From assembly GCA_944393415.1 (NCBI GenBank), contig CALYAD010000012.1, forward strand, positions 1-64,000: a stretch of 64,000 nt of DNA, in the 5' to 3' direction. Each line of letters begins with the position of its first letter. The first letter of the stretch is position 1. The position numbers were made by a program, and so were the translations under genes. The stretch is from an uncultured Clostridia bacterium. Lineage in GTDB: Bacteria > Bacillota > Clostridia > Oscillospirales > CAG-272. The notes under the pieces are model-generated. The model saw nothing but the letters and a program-made list of their open reading frames with translations, ran no database searches and had not been told where the DNA came from. Positions 51,961-60,063 of this stretch are shown here, in pieces.

Positions 51961-52905
51961 TCATAATTTAGACCTGATAACCGTCATATTACCGTCAAGA
52001 GCAAGCTCGCCCGCTCCGGCAAAAGCAAATACCGTATCCCCTTTTTTAAGCCGCAATCTGTCTTCACAGCACTCAATGCTACCAGAACCCTGCGTAACCG
52101 TAAACGAGGAAAAGCTGTCGTCTCCGACAGTAACGCAGCTTTTTCCGTTTACATCAACTCTCGAAACCGTGAAATAATCACACGTCACCAGAATGTTTTC
52201 ATTACCAATCCGCTCCCCCTTCTCATAAAAATGATCCGGCGGAATAAGGCATGACGCTATCTTTCCTTTTTCAATATGAAGTTCTCGCTTTTTCCCTCCT
52301 GCGTCCACCCTGTCATAGTCATAAAGTCTGTATGTAGTGTCGGAGGTCTGCTGTATCTCACACAAAGTTATACCGGCGCCTATGGCGTGAACGGTGCCTG
52401 CTTTGATAAAAAACGTGTCTCCCGGGTTTACGTATATCTTATTAAGCTTCTCGGTTATGGTTCCATCCGATATAGCCTCGGCAAAGGTCTCCGGCTTGAT
52501 ATTATCCTTTACTCCGAAATAAATGTACGCGTCCTTTTCCGCCTCGCATATTATCCACATTTCCGTTTTACCGCCGTCGGCGCCGAGAAGCTTTGCGTTT
52601 TTATCGTCCGGATGGACCTGTATCGACAGAGGAGCCGCGGAATCTATAAATTTTATAAGTATAGGAAACCCTTCTCCATCCTTTGCCTTTGAGCCGAGTA
52701 TACCTCTTCCGAAGGTATCAATAAGCCCGCTCAGCGTCATACCGTCGAGCTCTCCCCCGCTTACCCTGCTCTCTTTTCCCGGGTATCCCGAAAGCTCCCA
52801 TGCTTCAGCCACGTCGAAATCCGCTTCCTTACCGTACCGGGCCTTTAATTTTTTTCCCCCCCATATCGCTCCTGTGCAATAAGGTCTCATCCTGACGATC
52901 TTCAT
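51961..52905 (-). CDS. manA: Mannose-6-phosphate isomerase, class I
   Basis: This 314-aa cupin enzyme has the zinc-site motifs LSIQVHPDDKNAKLLGADGG, KTEMWIICEAE and FIKAGTVHAIGAGITLCEIQ, then QTSDTTYRLYDYDR. It interconverts mannose-6-phosphate and fructose-6-phosphate. The short class I form is usual in Firmicutes. It follows the amidase gene on the same strand with a 73-bp gap. Confidence 0.9.
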   Translation of the reverse strand: MKIVRMRPYCTGAIWGGKKLKARYGKEADFDVAEAWELSGYPGKESRVSGGELDGMTLSGLIDTFGRGILGSKAKDGEGFPILIKFIDSAAPLSIQVHPDDKNAKLLGADGGKTEMWIICEAEKDAYIYFGVKDNIKPETFAEAISDGTITEKLNKIYVNPGDTFFIKAGTVHAIGAGITLCEIQQTSDTTYRLYDYDRVDAGGKKRELHIEKGKIASCLIPPDHFYEKGERIGNENILVTCDYFTVSRVDVNGKSCVTVGDDSFSSFTVTQGSGSIECCEDRLRLKKGDTVFAFAGAGELALDGNMTVIRSKL

Positions 52906-52978
52906 TTTTATCTTCCTTTCTTATAAACTTTATATTTTCTGTGTTCTTACCGTTTCGGTGAAACTGCCGTTCGTTTTT

Positions 52979-53545
52979 TCAGGATAGTCCGTAATATTCC
53001 CTTATACCGTTATATATCCCTCTTGCGTAAAGCCGCGGGTTATCCGCCATAAACCTTGCCTCCTCGGGATTTGTGATAAACCCGAGCTCCACCAGCACCG
53101 CCGGCATCCGCGTATTACGAAGCACATAAAGCGAAGGTCTTATAAAAACACCTCTGTTTGGAAAACCCGTCGCCTCGGAAAGATTCATAACTATATCCTC
53201 GGCAAGATCATATGCCGCCGAGCCTCTGCTGAAAACATAAGCCTCGCTTCCGGTTGCCGATGTTATATCGGAGGCGTTTACGTGTATTGAAATAAACGCG
53301 TCCGCGCCCCAGTTATTTGCCGCCGTGGTTCTTGCCGAAAGACTGGTTGCCGTAGAGGTCCCGAGTATTTCATCAGGTGAATTTCTGGATAAAAGCACCT
53401 CAAAATTCGGATCCAATCTCAGTAGTTCCGCCAGTGCCACCCCGACCGCATATGTTATATCCTGTTCTCTTAATCCGTTACCCTCCGCTCCGGCGTTCGG
53501 GTTTCTCGGATTATGTCCCTGATCTATGAAAATTTTAATTGCCAT
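52979..53545 (-). CDS. N-acetylmuramoyl-L-alanine amidase (Amidase_3)
   Basis: This 188-aa zinc amidase domain has the ligands in IFIDQGHNPRNPNAGAEGNG (His, then Glu), FISIHVNASD (His) and the catalytic Glu in AVLVELGFITNPEEARFMAD. It cleaves the bond between muramic acid and the peptide. There is no signal peptide or cell-wall binding domain, so it may act on taken-up fragments, in sporulation, or be released by another route; this is not resolved by the sequence. Confidence 0.85.
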   Translation of the reverse strand: MAIKIFIDQGHNPRNPNAGAEGNGLREQDITYAVGVALAELLRLDPNFEVLLSRNSPDEILGTSTATSLSARTTAANNWGADAFISIHVNASDITSATGSEAYVFSRGSAAYDLAEDIVMNLSEATGFPNRGVFIRPSLYVLRNTRMPAVLVELGFITNPEEARFMADNPRLYARGIYNGIREYYGLS

Positions 53546-53647
53546 TTATGTTTCCCCCTTTGTCGGTTTACTTCATTATACGCAATGAGCGTGGGGTTTG
53601 ACATAGGTAATTTTCAATCTCCTGAGCCTTCAGGCAAAAGACAGCTT

Positions 53648-55003
53648 TCAGTTTACATGGGTATTAATCTGAATTTTCTTTTTCCATATACCGCTGAAAT
53701 AAAACACCGCTGAAATTATCGCGGCAATAATCCACCCGATCGGCCACGAATACCATATTCCGGTCTCTCCGAAAATCGGAAACAGTATATAGGAAAGCGC
53801 CACTCGGAGCACCAGATCGGAAAACGTCGTTATCATGAACAGAAGCATCGCGCGCGCTCCTCTCAGCACACCGTCACATATCAGCTTTATACATACCAGC
53901 GCATAGAAAGGCGCCGCGATTATCAAAAACTCTTTTCCTGTCGCCATCGCAGCCGCACTGGTATCCTCCATAAAAATGGAAAGCGGATACTGCCCGATAA
54001 ATGTATAACAAAGAGTAAACGGAATCGTTATGATAAGCGCGATCATTATGCCGGCGGAAAAGCCTTTTTTGACCCTGTCGAATTTTCCCGCGCCGATATT
54101 CTGCGCGGTAAACGAAGATACTCCGCTCGCTATAGTCGTCATGGAGGTAATCGCGAAGGTGTTCAGCTTAAACGCAGCGGAAAAACCGGCTATTACCGAT
54201 TCTCCGCAGGAATTGATAAGGCTTTGTATGAACAGATTTCCCACAGATACAAAGCTGCTCTGCAGTATGCTGGGGACAGCTATTGCAAGTATAACCCCGA
54301 GCATACCGAATGAGAACAAGCGTATTTTTTCAGCGCTCTCCGTTTCTATCCTGCGCAGGCGGCGGAAAAGCAGTATGACCGAAAGCACGCACGCCACACC
54401 CTGCATAATGAAGGTGGCCCAAGCGGCTCCGGCAACTCCCCAACGAAATATCGCGACAAGAATATAATCGAGCACTACATTTCCGAGTGAGGATAGTATC
54501 AGCAAATACAGCGGAGTCTTTGAGTCTCCCATTGCGTTGAAAACACCGTTTGCCACATTATACAGATATAAAAAGAGAAAACCGCCGAGATATATATTCA
54601 TGTATATTTCCGCGTCAGCAAAAATACTCTCCGGGGTTTGAATCGCTCTTAGCATCATAGGCGAACATATCAAAGCGGCAGCGGTAAGAACGAGCGACAG
54701 TACCGTTCCGAATATCATAGTCGTATATGCCGCGGTCTTCAGACCGCCGTAACGCCTCGCGCCGAAATACTGGGATATAACGACTGTAACGCCGACACTG
54801 CTTCCTGTCGCTACCGCCATAAAAATCATTGTAATAGGATATGACGCGCCTATCGCCGCAAGCGCGCTCTCCCCCGCGAACTTTCCCGCTATCGCGCTGT
54901 CGGCTATATTGTAAAACTGCTGGAAAACAACGCTTATAAACATTGGCAGCGTATACTTCCAAAGTGTGGTACTCGGTTTTCCGACAGTCAGATCGCAGTT
55001 CAT
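53648..55003 (-). CDS. MATE-family efflux transporter
   Basis: This 451-aa protein has about 12 membrane segments in two related halves, beginning VGKPSTTLWKYTLPMFISVV FQQFYNIADSAIAGKFAGESALAAIGASYP, the usual MATE opening. It would export drugs or metabolites using an ion gradient; the substrate is unknown. ATG 55003 is preferred (CGGAGC about 10 nt upstream) to the in-frame start at 55042, which adds a polar tail unlike the family. Confidence 0.85.
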   Translation of the reverse strand: MNCDLTVGKPSTTLWKYTLPMFISVVFQQFYNIADSAIAGKFAGESALAAIGASYPITMIFMAVATGSSVGVTVVISQYFGARRYGGLKTAAYTTMIFGTVLSLVLTAAALICSPMMLRAIQTPESIFADAEIYMNIYLGGFLFLYLYNVANGVFNAMGDSKTPLYLLILSSLGNVVLDYILVAIFRWGVAGAAWATFIMQGVACVLSVILLFRRLRRIETESAEKIRLFSFGMLGVILAIAVPSILQSSFVSVGNLFIQSLINSCGESVIAGFSAAFKLNTFAITSMTTIASGVSSFTAQNIGAGKFDRVKKGFSAGIMIALIITIPFTLCYTFIGQYPLSIFMEDTSAAAMATGKEFLIIAAPFYALVCIKLICDGVLRGARAMLLFMITTFSDLVLRVALSYILFPIFGETGIWYSWPIGWIIAAIISAVFYFSGIWKKKIQINTHVN

Positions 55004-55183
55004 TAAAGCATGCTCCGTTTCTGGATAAATTGATAAACACAAAACCAGTTTTTATTATAGCATATTATGATATTTTTGTCAAGGCGATTTCTTAGCTTGA
55101 CCACGGCAACAGCATTTACTTTTTTTATTTTAGCGAGAAAAAGCAAGTTAACTCACCTTCCGCATAAAAGTGGAGAAAAAGGG

Positions 55184-55213
55184 TTGACAAAACGGAAAAT
55201 ATTGTTGTATACT
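55184..55213 (+). promoter_or_regulatory. Sigma-A promoter for the LRR lipoprotein
   Basis: TTGACA (55184-55189), 18 bp, TATACT (55208-55213). It gives a long leader of about 255 nt before the ATG at 55478, holding several stem-loops. Confidence 0.6.
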
Positions 55214-55252
55214 ATAACCATACCACGCAAGCTAATTAATGCTCTAATTATA

Positions 55253-55310
55253 AAGGTATGCGGATTTTCACCTTGGTAAAAAAATATACTCTTGTTTCGC
55301 ATACTTTTTT
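55253..55310 (+). terminator. Attenuator-like hairpin in the LRR gene leader
   Basis: GTATGCG (55256-55262) and CGCATAC (55298-55304) form a stem followed by TTTTTT (55305-55310). The same 5' region, AAGGT (55253-55257), can pair with ACCTT (about 55270-55274), an alternative that would prevent the terminator stem. A conditional terminator is possible; no ligand motif is recognised. Confidence 0.5.
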
Positions 55311-55387
55311 ACATATAGAGCGTTCATAACAGCTTGTGTAACGCAGGTAGTACGGTTTTCGGTCTTCTGTTTCACCTTTGCCTCATT

Positions 55388-55455
55388 GTCAAATCGACTC
55401 CGAATGCACGGCGTCGATTTGACAGGAGCAAGCCGCACAAAACGCCGATTCGGCG
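55388..55455 (+). promoter_or_regulatory. Two leader hairpins, the second joined to the SD
   Basis: GTCAAATCGAC and GTCGATTTGAC (55388-55423) form a perfect 11-bp stem. CGCCGATTCGGCG (55443-55455) then stands directly before TAAGAAAGGAATGG and the ATG, the same hairpin-plus-SD layout as in the E-type repeats. Confidence 0.5.
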
Positions 55456-55477
55456 TAAGAAAGGAATGGTCATAGAT

Positions 55478-56992
55478 ATGAAAGTATTGAAAAAAATCTT
55501 GTTTTTTGCGCTTTTCTGTTGTTTTGTCTGTGTATTTTTCGCCTGTAAAAATAATGACAAAAACGAAAATACTGATAAATATGTCAAAGAGCTTGAGTAT
55601 ACTTTAAGCCATGACGGAACATATTATATCGTAAGCGACATAGGCACATACAACGATACCCTGATTAACATTCCGAGAACATATAACGGTAAGCCGGTTA
55701 CTTCTATTGACCGCAGCGCGTTCCAAGGCTGCGAAAGCCTCACAAGCATCACTATTCCTGACAGCATTACTTTTATCGGCGACAACGCGTTCAGCGGCTG
55801 CGAAAGCCTCAAAAGCATCACTATTCCTGACAGCGTTACTTCTATTGGCGATAGGGTGTTTTATGAGTGCACAAATCTTACAAGCGTTAAGCTTTCCGGC
55901 AGTGTTACTTCTATTGGTGATTCCATGTTTTATGAGTGCACAAATCTTACAAGCATTACTATTCCTGACAGCGTTACTTATATTGACAGCGACGCGTTCA
56001 GCTGCTGCGATAGCCTCAAAAGTATCACTATTCCTGACAGCGTTACTTCTATTGGCAATGATGCTTTCTCTAGCTGCGATAGCCTCAAAAGCATCACTAT
56101 TCCTGACAGCGTTACTTCTATGGGAAACAGTATATTCGAGTGGTGCAAAAGCCTTACAAGCGTTACTATTCCTGACAGCGTTACTTCTGTTGGCAAATCC
56201 GCGTTCGCCTACTGCGAAAGCCTCACAAGCGTCACCATTCCTGACAGCGTTACTTCTATTGGCATCTGGGCGTTCCAAGGGTGCGGAAAGCTTACAAGCA
56301 TTATTATCCCAAACAGCGTTACTTACATTGGCGATTGGGCGTTCGATGGCTGCGACAGTCTATCTGAAATTACTGTAGCGGAAAATAATAGCGCATACAA
56401 AACAGTAGAAGACAGCTTATACACTAAGGACGGAAAAATTTTGGTAAAGTATGCCATCGGTAAAACAAATACAGACTTTACTGTTCCCGACGGCGTTACT
56501 ACCATTTGCAGCGGCGCGTTCCAAAACTGCACCAGCCTTACAAGCATTACTATTCCCGACAGCGTCACTTCCATTAGTAGCGATGCGTTCGATGGCTGCG
56601 GCAGCCTATCTAAAATTATTGTAGCAGAAAACAACAGTGTGTACAAATCAATAGATGACAGCTTATACACTAAAGACGGAAAAACTTTGGTAAAGTATGC
56701 CATCGGTAAAACAAATACAGGCTTTACTATTCCCGACAGCGTTACTACCATTTGCAATTCCGCGTTTTCTTTCTGCAGCAGCCTTACAAGCGTTACTATT
56801 CCTGACAGCGTTACTTACATTGGCGATTATGCGTTCTATAACTGTCACAACCTTGAAAGCGTTACGTTTAACGTCACAGAAAACTGGAAATGCGGTTCAA
56901 CCTCGCTTTCCTCACATGACCTCGCCGATCCCTCGACCGCCGCAGAGTTCTTAAAAATGTCTTACTTCGGGATGATATGGAGAAATGGCTGA
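55478..56992 (+). CDS. BspA-type leucine-rich-repeat lipoprotein
   Basis: This 504-aa protein starts MKVLKKILFFALFCCFVCVF then FACKNND, a lipoprotein signal with Cys after FFA, so it should be anchored on the outer face of the membrane. About 14 LRR_5 repeats follow, each near 23 residues of the form SLTSITIPDSVTSIGDNAF(S)GC. Two longer interruptions (SLYTKDGKILVKYAIGKTNT type) are almost identical to each other. BspA-type proteins bind host or cell-surface ligands. The repeats are so similar at the DNA level that repeat number could change by recombination. ATG 55478 was chosen for its lipoprotein signal and AAAGGA SD; the frame is open further upstream. Confidence 0.85.
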   Translation: MKVLKKILFFALFCCFVCVFFACKNNDKNENTDKYVKELEYTLSHDGTYYIVSDIGTYNDTLINIPRTYNGKPVTSIDRSAFQGCESLTSITIPDSITFIGDNAFSGCESLKSITIPDSVTSIGDRVFYECTNLTSVKLSGSVTSIGDSMFYECTNLTSITIPDSVTYIDSDAFSCCDSLKSITIPDSVTSIGNDAFSSCDSLKSITIPDSVTSMGNSIFEWCKSLTSVTIPDSVTSVGKSAFAYCESLTSVTIPDSVTSIGIWAFQGCGKLTSIIIPNSVTYIGDWAFDGCDSLSEITVAENNSAYKTVEDSLYTKDGKILVKYAIGKTNTDFTVPDGVTTICSGAFQNCTSLTSITIPDSVTSISSDAFDGCGSLSKIIVAENNSVYKSIDDSLYTKDGKTLVKYAIGKTNTGFTIPDSVTTICNSAFSFCSSLTSVTIPDSVTYIGDYAFYNCHNLESVTFNVTENWKCGSTSLSSHDLADPSTAAEFLKMSYFGMIWRNG

Positions 56993-57054
56993 AAACCTGT
57001 GCTTGATATAGCACAGATTGATCCTGTAAAAACCGAAAACCCGATACTTCCAGT

Positions 57055-57095
57055 CCGCGGGCAGCTCATTTGCAGCTTGCCCGCGGTTCTTTTTA
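57055..57095 (+). terminator. Terminator after the LRR lipoprotein
   Basis: CCGCGGGCAGC (57055-57065) pairs with GCTTGCCCGCGG (57075-57086), followed by TTCTTTTTAAT. Confidence 0.75.
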
Positions 57096-57222
57096 ATATG
57101 GTGTAAACAGGCGGCAAAGTCCGGATAAAAAATTACATCCTTATTCAAAAAATTCTCCTGCTTTTGGAAAGACTTTGAAAAAAGCTTTTCATACTTCAGC
57201 TCTGTTTGCCTGAGCACGGAAA

Positions 57223-57258
57223 ATAAAAAAGAAAACCTGCATTAAAACAGGTTCTCTT
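57223..57258 (-). terminator. Terminator after the SPFH gene
   Basis: On the minus strand GAGAACCTG and CAGGTTTTC form a stem followed by TTTTTTATT, just after the stop at 57268. Confidence 0.7.
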
Positions 57259-57267
57259 AGAATAAAA

Positions 57268-58536
57268 TCAGTTTCCGTATTTTTCCCCGCACTGAGGACA
57301 AAACTTGAAAGGCTTTTCAGAATGGTAACCGCATTTGCAGGTATATCCTGCCTCCGGCTTACGGGTTCCGCACTCCGAACAGAATTTCCCGGTATTTACT
57401 GCTCCGCAGGAACATTTCCAGGTTCCTTCCTGTACAGGCTCCGGTCTCTTCTGACCACAGTTTCCGCAGAATTTTCCGGTATTCGTTGCTCCGCAGGAGC
57501 ATTTCCAGCTGTTTTCAGCCGTTTTTCCCTGTTGGTTAAGCCTCTCCGCCGTGCCGAGCAGAGTCCCCTGGGACTGTGAGGCGTTTCCCATCGCGTTCTG
57601 CATCATACCAAGCCCCATAAAGCCTGTCATGGCGCCGTTAGAATTTTCCGCCGCCTTCTGCATCGCCTCCATCTGTGCGTACGCAAGACCTCCCGCCATA
57701 GCGTTGGGATTAGAATGCATTACATTTGTATCGAATTTTTCAATTCTTTCACGGCTGGTGTCGTCCGGCGTTACCTTGGCGATAGCTACCGCGACTATAT
57801 CCATTCCGCGGCGCTGTCTCCACTCCTCGTCCAGAGTATCCGACATATACCCGGCTATCTCACGCTGCCTCATAGGTATCTGACTGAACTTCACCCCGTC
57901 GGCAGAAAGCCTCGCGAGGGCGCTGTCAAGCGCGGTCATAAACTCATCCCGACACATTCCCATCAGTGTATCCTTAGTATACACTTCGTTTACAGCGCCG
58001 GATATCGAACGGAAAAACAGTATGGGATCGCTTATACGGAAGGAAAACTGCCCGAAATAACGGATATAAAGAGCGGTCTTATAGTATGGGTCGTCATACA
58101 TCATCGGCGTTGTGGTGCCGAATTTATTATCCATTATCTCTTTTGTATTTACAAAATATACTCTTTGATTTTTGGCGTTGTCTCCTCCGAAGGTGAAGCG
58201 TTCTCCGAACTTTTTAAACGAATCTATCAGTCCTTTGAAAAATCCTCCGCAGAACATCGAGGGCTCGGTCGAAGAATCCCAGACAAAACGTCCCGGTTCG
58301 GCGCAGAATTCCACAATCTTTCCATCCTCTACTATCAGAGCGACCTGACCGTCCGCTACCGCCACTACGGAACCGTTGGAGATTATGTCATCTCCTCCCT
58401 TGTTGTTGCCTTTTGTCTCCTTATGTCCTTTTACAACCAGTTGATCCGACGTCATCGAATCCGCTCTGAAATATTCCTTCCACTGATCGGCAAGTACGCT
58501 GCCGCCTGCCGAGAGCGCAGCTCTGATAAGTCCCAT
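57268..58536 (-). CDS. SPFH-domain protein with C-terminal zinc ribbons
   Basis: This 422-aa protein has an SPFH/virion-core-like domain (MGLIRAALSAGGSVLADQWK ... VVADGQVALIVEDGKIVEFC) in its first 280 residues. A glycine/methionine/asparagine-rich linker follows (FMGLGMMQNAMGNASQSQGT), then three zinc-ribbon modules of the C-x-C-G...CG-x-C-G kind (WKCSCGATNTGKFCGNCGQK, WKCSCGAVNTGKFCSECGTR, YTCKCGYHSEKPFKFCPQCG). Such proteins are usually cytoplasmic or membrane-associated scaffolds of unknown role. ATG 58536 fits the family and its AAGGATGG SD; the ORF opens upstream to 58581. Confidence 0.85.
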   Translation of the reverse strand: MGLIRAALSAGGSVLADQWKEYFRADSMTSDQLVVKGHKETKGNNKGGDDIISNGSVVAVADGQVALIVEDGKIVEFCAEPGRFVWDSSTEPSMFCGGFFKGLIDSFKKFGERFTFGGDNAKNQRVYFVNTKEIMDNKFGTTTPMMYDDPYYKTALYIRYFGQFSFRISDPILFFRSISGAVNEVYTKDTLMGMCRDEFMTALDSALARLSADGVKFSQIPMRQREIAGYMSDTLDEEWRQRRGMDIVAVAIAKVTPDDTSRERIEKFDTNVMHSNPNAMAGGLAYAQMEAMQKAAENSNGAMTGFMGLGMMQNAMGNASQSQGTLLGTAERLNQQGKTAENSWKCSCGATNTGKFCGNCGQKRPEPVQEGTWKCSCGAVNTGKFCSECGTRKPEAGYTCKCGYHSEKPFKFCPQCGEKYGN

Positions 58537-58640
58537 TTTATGTACCATCCTTTCATTTATCGGAAATAGCTCACAATGCAACGGCGTAAGCCGTTTGATT
58601 ATATTATAGCTTATTTTTGTGAATAAATCAAGCGTTACGC

Positions 58641-59633
58641 TTAGTTTTTCTTTTCCATTTCTCCGAGCGCGCGCAGTATCTGACCCCGATATCCCTGTAC
58701 AACTTCCTCCGGTGAGAGGATTTCAAGCGCCCCGTCAAAACCAAAGACCCATCCGTAAAAGCGTACGCTTACCTCGACACGAGCGTAAAACTCAAAATAA
58801 CCGTCGTATTCCTTGATCACAAGCTCCTTACCGAATCGGTCAAACATAGCTCCGGCAAGTCGGTTTTCACATCTGAAGCGTACATTATACTCCTCGCCTC
58901 TGAACATTTCAAAAACGGTACTGCAGTAGCTTGCCAAAGAAACCTTTGAAAATTCCTCCTTTCCCAGCCTCGGGTCTCCGGTACGTCTTATGTTTTCCAT
59001 ACGATCCACACGGTAATGCCGTATGCTCTGCGTAGCGTGATCATAAGCGACAAGATAATAATTTTCCTCTCTCCATATAAGCGCCCACGGGCTCACGGTA
59101 TAAATAGCTCCGCCGTGCTTGGGCACAATCTGCTTTGACGGGGTCGTTTCGGTGTATCTGAAGGTCACGGAGGTGTTTTCGGATATCGCACCGTGAAGAG
59201 CGTCAGTTAGATAAAGCACATTGCTGGATCTCTCATCGGGTCGGTCGTATACATAAACGCTCCTTGAAAGCTGTTTTTCGCCGTAAACGCTGGTAAGCGA
59301 CGAAAGCTTTTTTATAAGGGATTTGCACTGTTTGTTTGATATAAATCGCGACGACTGTACCGCGTCCACCAATATTTTCAGCTCAGCCAGCTCAAAATCC
59401 CGGCTGAGTACGCGAAAACCCCCGTTCCGTCCTTCGGTATTCCCTATATCGAGCAAACCCGAATCCTTCAGCGCTTCTATATCTCTGTAAATACTTTTTC
59501 TTTCCGCTTCGATGCCGTAGGCTCCGAGCTTTTCCTCAAGCTGCCCCGCGCTCAGCGAATGCTCCTCATCTGTTTCTCTTAAAAGTATATCTTTCAGGCG
59601 TAATATTTTTAGCTTTTGATTTTCCCGTTTCAT
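58641..59633 (-). CDS. WYL-domain transcriptional regulator
   Basis: This 330-aa protein has an N-terminal DeoR-type helix-turn-helix (LSAGQLEEKLGAYGIEAERK, SIYRDIEALKDSGLL) followed by a WYL domain (VSPWALIWREENYYLVAYDH ... RHYRVDRMENI). WYL domains sense nucleotides or single-stranded nucleic acid. Targets unknown. Its SD (GGGGGATT) and leader come from repeat copy E3 directly upstream, so its expression should depend on that element. Confidence 0.85.
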   Translation of the reverse strand: MKRENQKLKILRLKDILLRETDEEHSLSAGQLEEKLGAYGIEAERKSIYRDIEALKDSGLLDIGNTEGRNGGFRVLSRDFELAELKILVDAVQSSRFISNKQCKSLIKKLSSLTSVYGEKQLSRSVYVYDRPDERSSNVLYLTDALHGAISENTSVTFRYTETTPSKQIVPKHGGAIYTVSPWALIWREENYYLVAYDHATQSIRHYRVDRMENIRRTGDPRLGKEEFSKVSLASYCSTVFEMFRGEEYNVRFRCENRLAGAMFDRFGKELVIKEYDGYFEFYARVEVSVRFYGWVFGFDGALEILSPEEVVQGYRGQILRALGEMEKKN

Positions 59634-59782
59634 AATAATCCCCCATGCTGCCCAAGGCAGCGCAAAACAGGCATGAAAAATTTTCGGGCTTCGCTTTGCG
59701 AAGCAAAAAGCGTTTAGCTTTTTAGAAAATTTGGGCGTGAAACTATCTGCATTTTGTTGCGATCAGATTGATCTTTCACGCT
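59634..59782 (-). repeat. Structured leader repeat, copy E3, 5' UTR of the WYL regulator
   Basis: On the minus strand AGCGTGAAAG ... TTTCACGCCCAAATTTTCT, AAAAAGCTAAACGCTTTTTG, CTTCGCAAAGCGAAG, CCCGAAAATTTTTCATGCC, then hairpin GCTGCCTTGGGCAGC (59647-59661), ATGGGGGATTATT and ATG 59633. It is nearly identical to E2, 47 kb away, which points to recent duplication or strong conservation. Confidence 0.8.
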
Positions 59783-59895
59783 ATTCTCCATGCTGCCATT
59801 GGCGCCTAAAAACCGTTTTAATCGGTTTTTATAGATACGAAAAATTTCGTGTTTTGCTGTGCAAAAAAATTTATGCTTGAAATGGTTTTTACGCT
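59783..59895 (-). repeat. Degenerate structured repeat, copy E5, in tandem with E3
   Basis: On the minus strand it reads AGCGTAAAAACC, GCATAAATTTTTTTGCACAG, CAAAACACGAAATTTTTCG, AAAAACCGATTAAAACGGTT and an imperfect hairpin (about 59792-59806), then ATGGAGAATAGCGTGAAAG leading into E3. Its first stem is eroded. The tandem order mirrors the extra hairpin-SD before E1. 59896-60063 holds no supported gene. Confidence 0.55.
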
Positions 59896-60063
59896 GCCTC
59901 AGTTTAACTTAACCTTAACGCTAATCACACATACGGCCTTTGCGGATTTTATTAATAAATCCGTCAGAAAATCCAGAAAGCCTGACACGATCAGGTATAA
60001 CCTTCATGTTAATGCATCATGCGTGTACAATCCGCTGTGAAAGAATTGAAACTTTTCTTGCGC

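Noticed and set aside
55604-56757. Long minus-strand ORFs opposite the LRR lipoprotein (for example 55604-56278, 56323-56757)
   Set aside because: They are reverse-frame images of the LRR repeats; translations are repetitive (RSNAVRNS units) with no start signal and no family.
55740-56860. Regularly spaced DNA repeats resembling a CRISPR array
   Set aside because: The 69-bp periodicity is in-frame coding for LRR_5 repeats; the intervening sequence is not spacer-like and no cas gene is nearby.
56951-57217. 88-aa minus-strand ORF after the LRR gene
   Set aside because: It spans the terminator at 57055-57095 and the LRR 3' end and has no recognisable domain.
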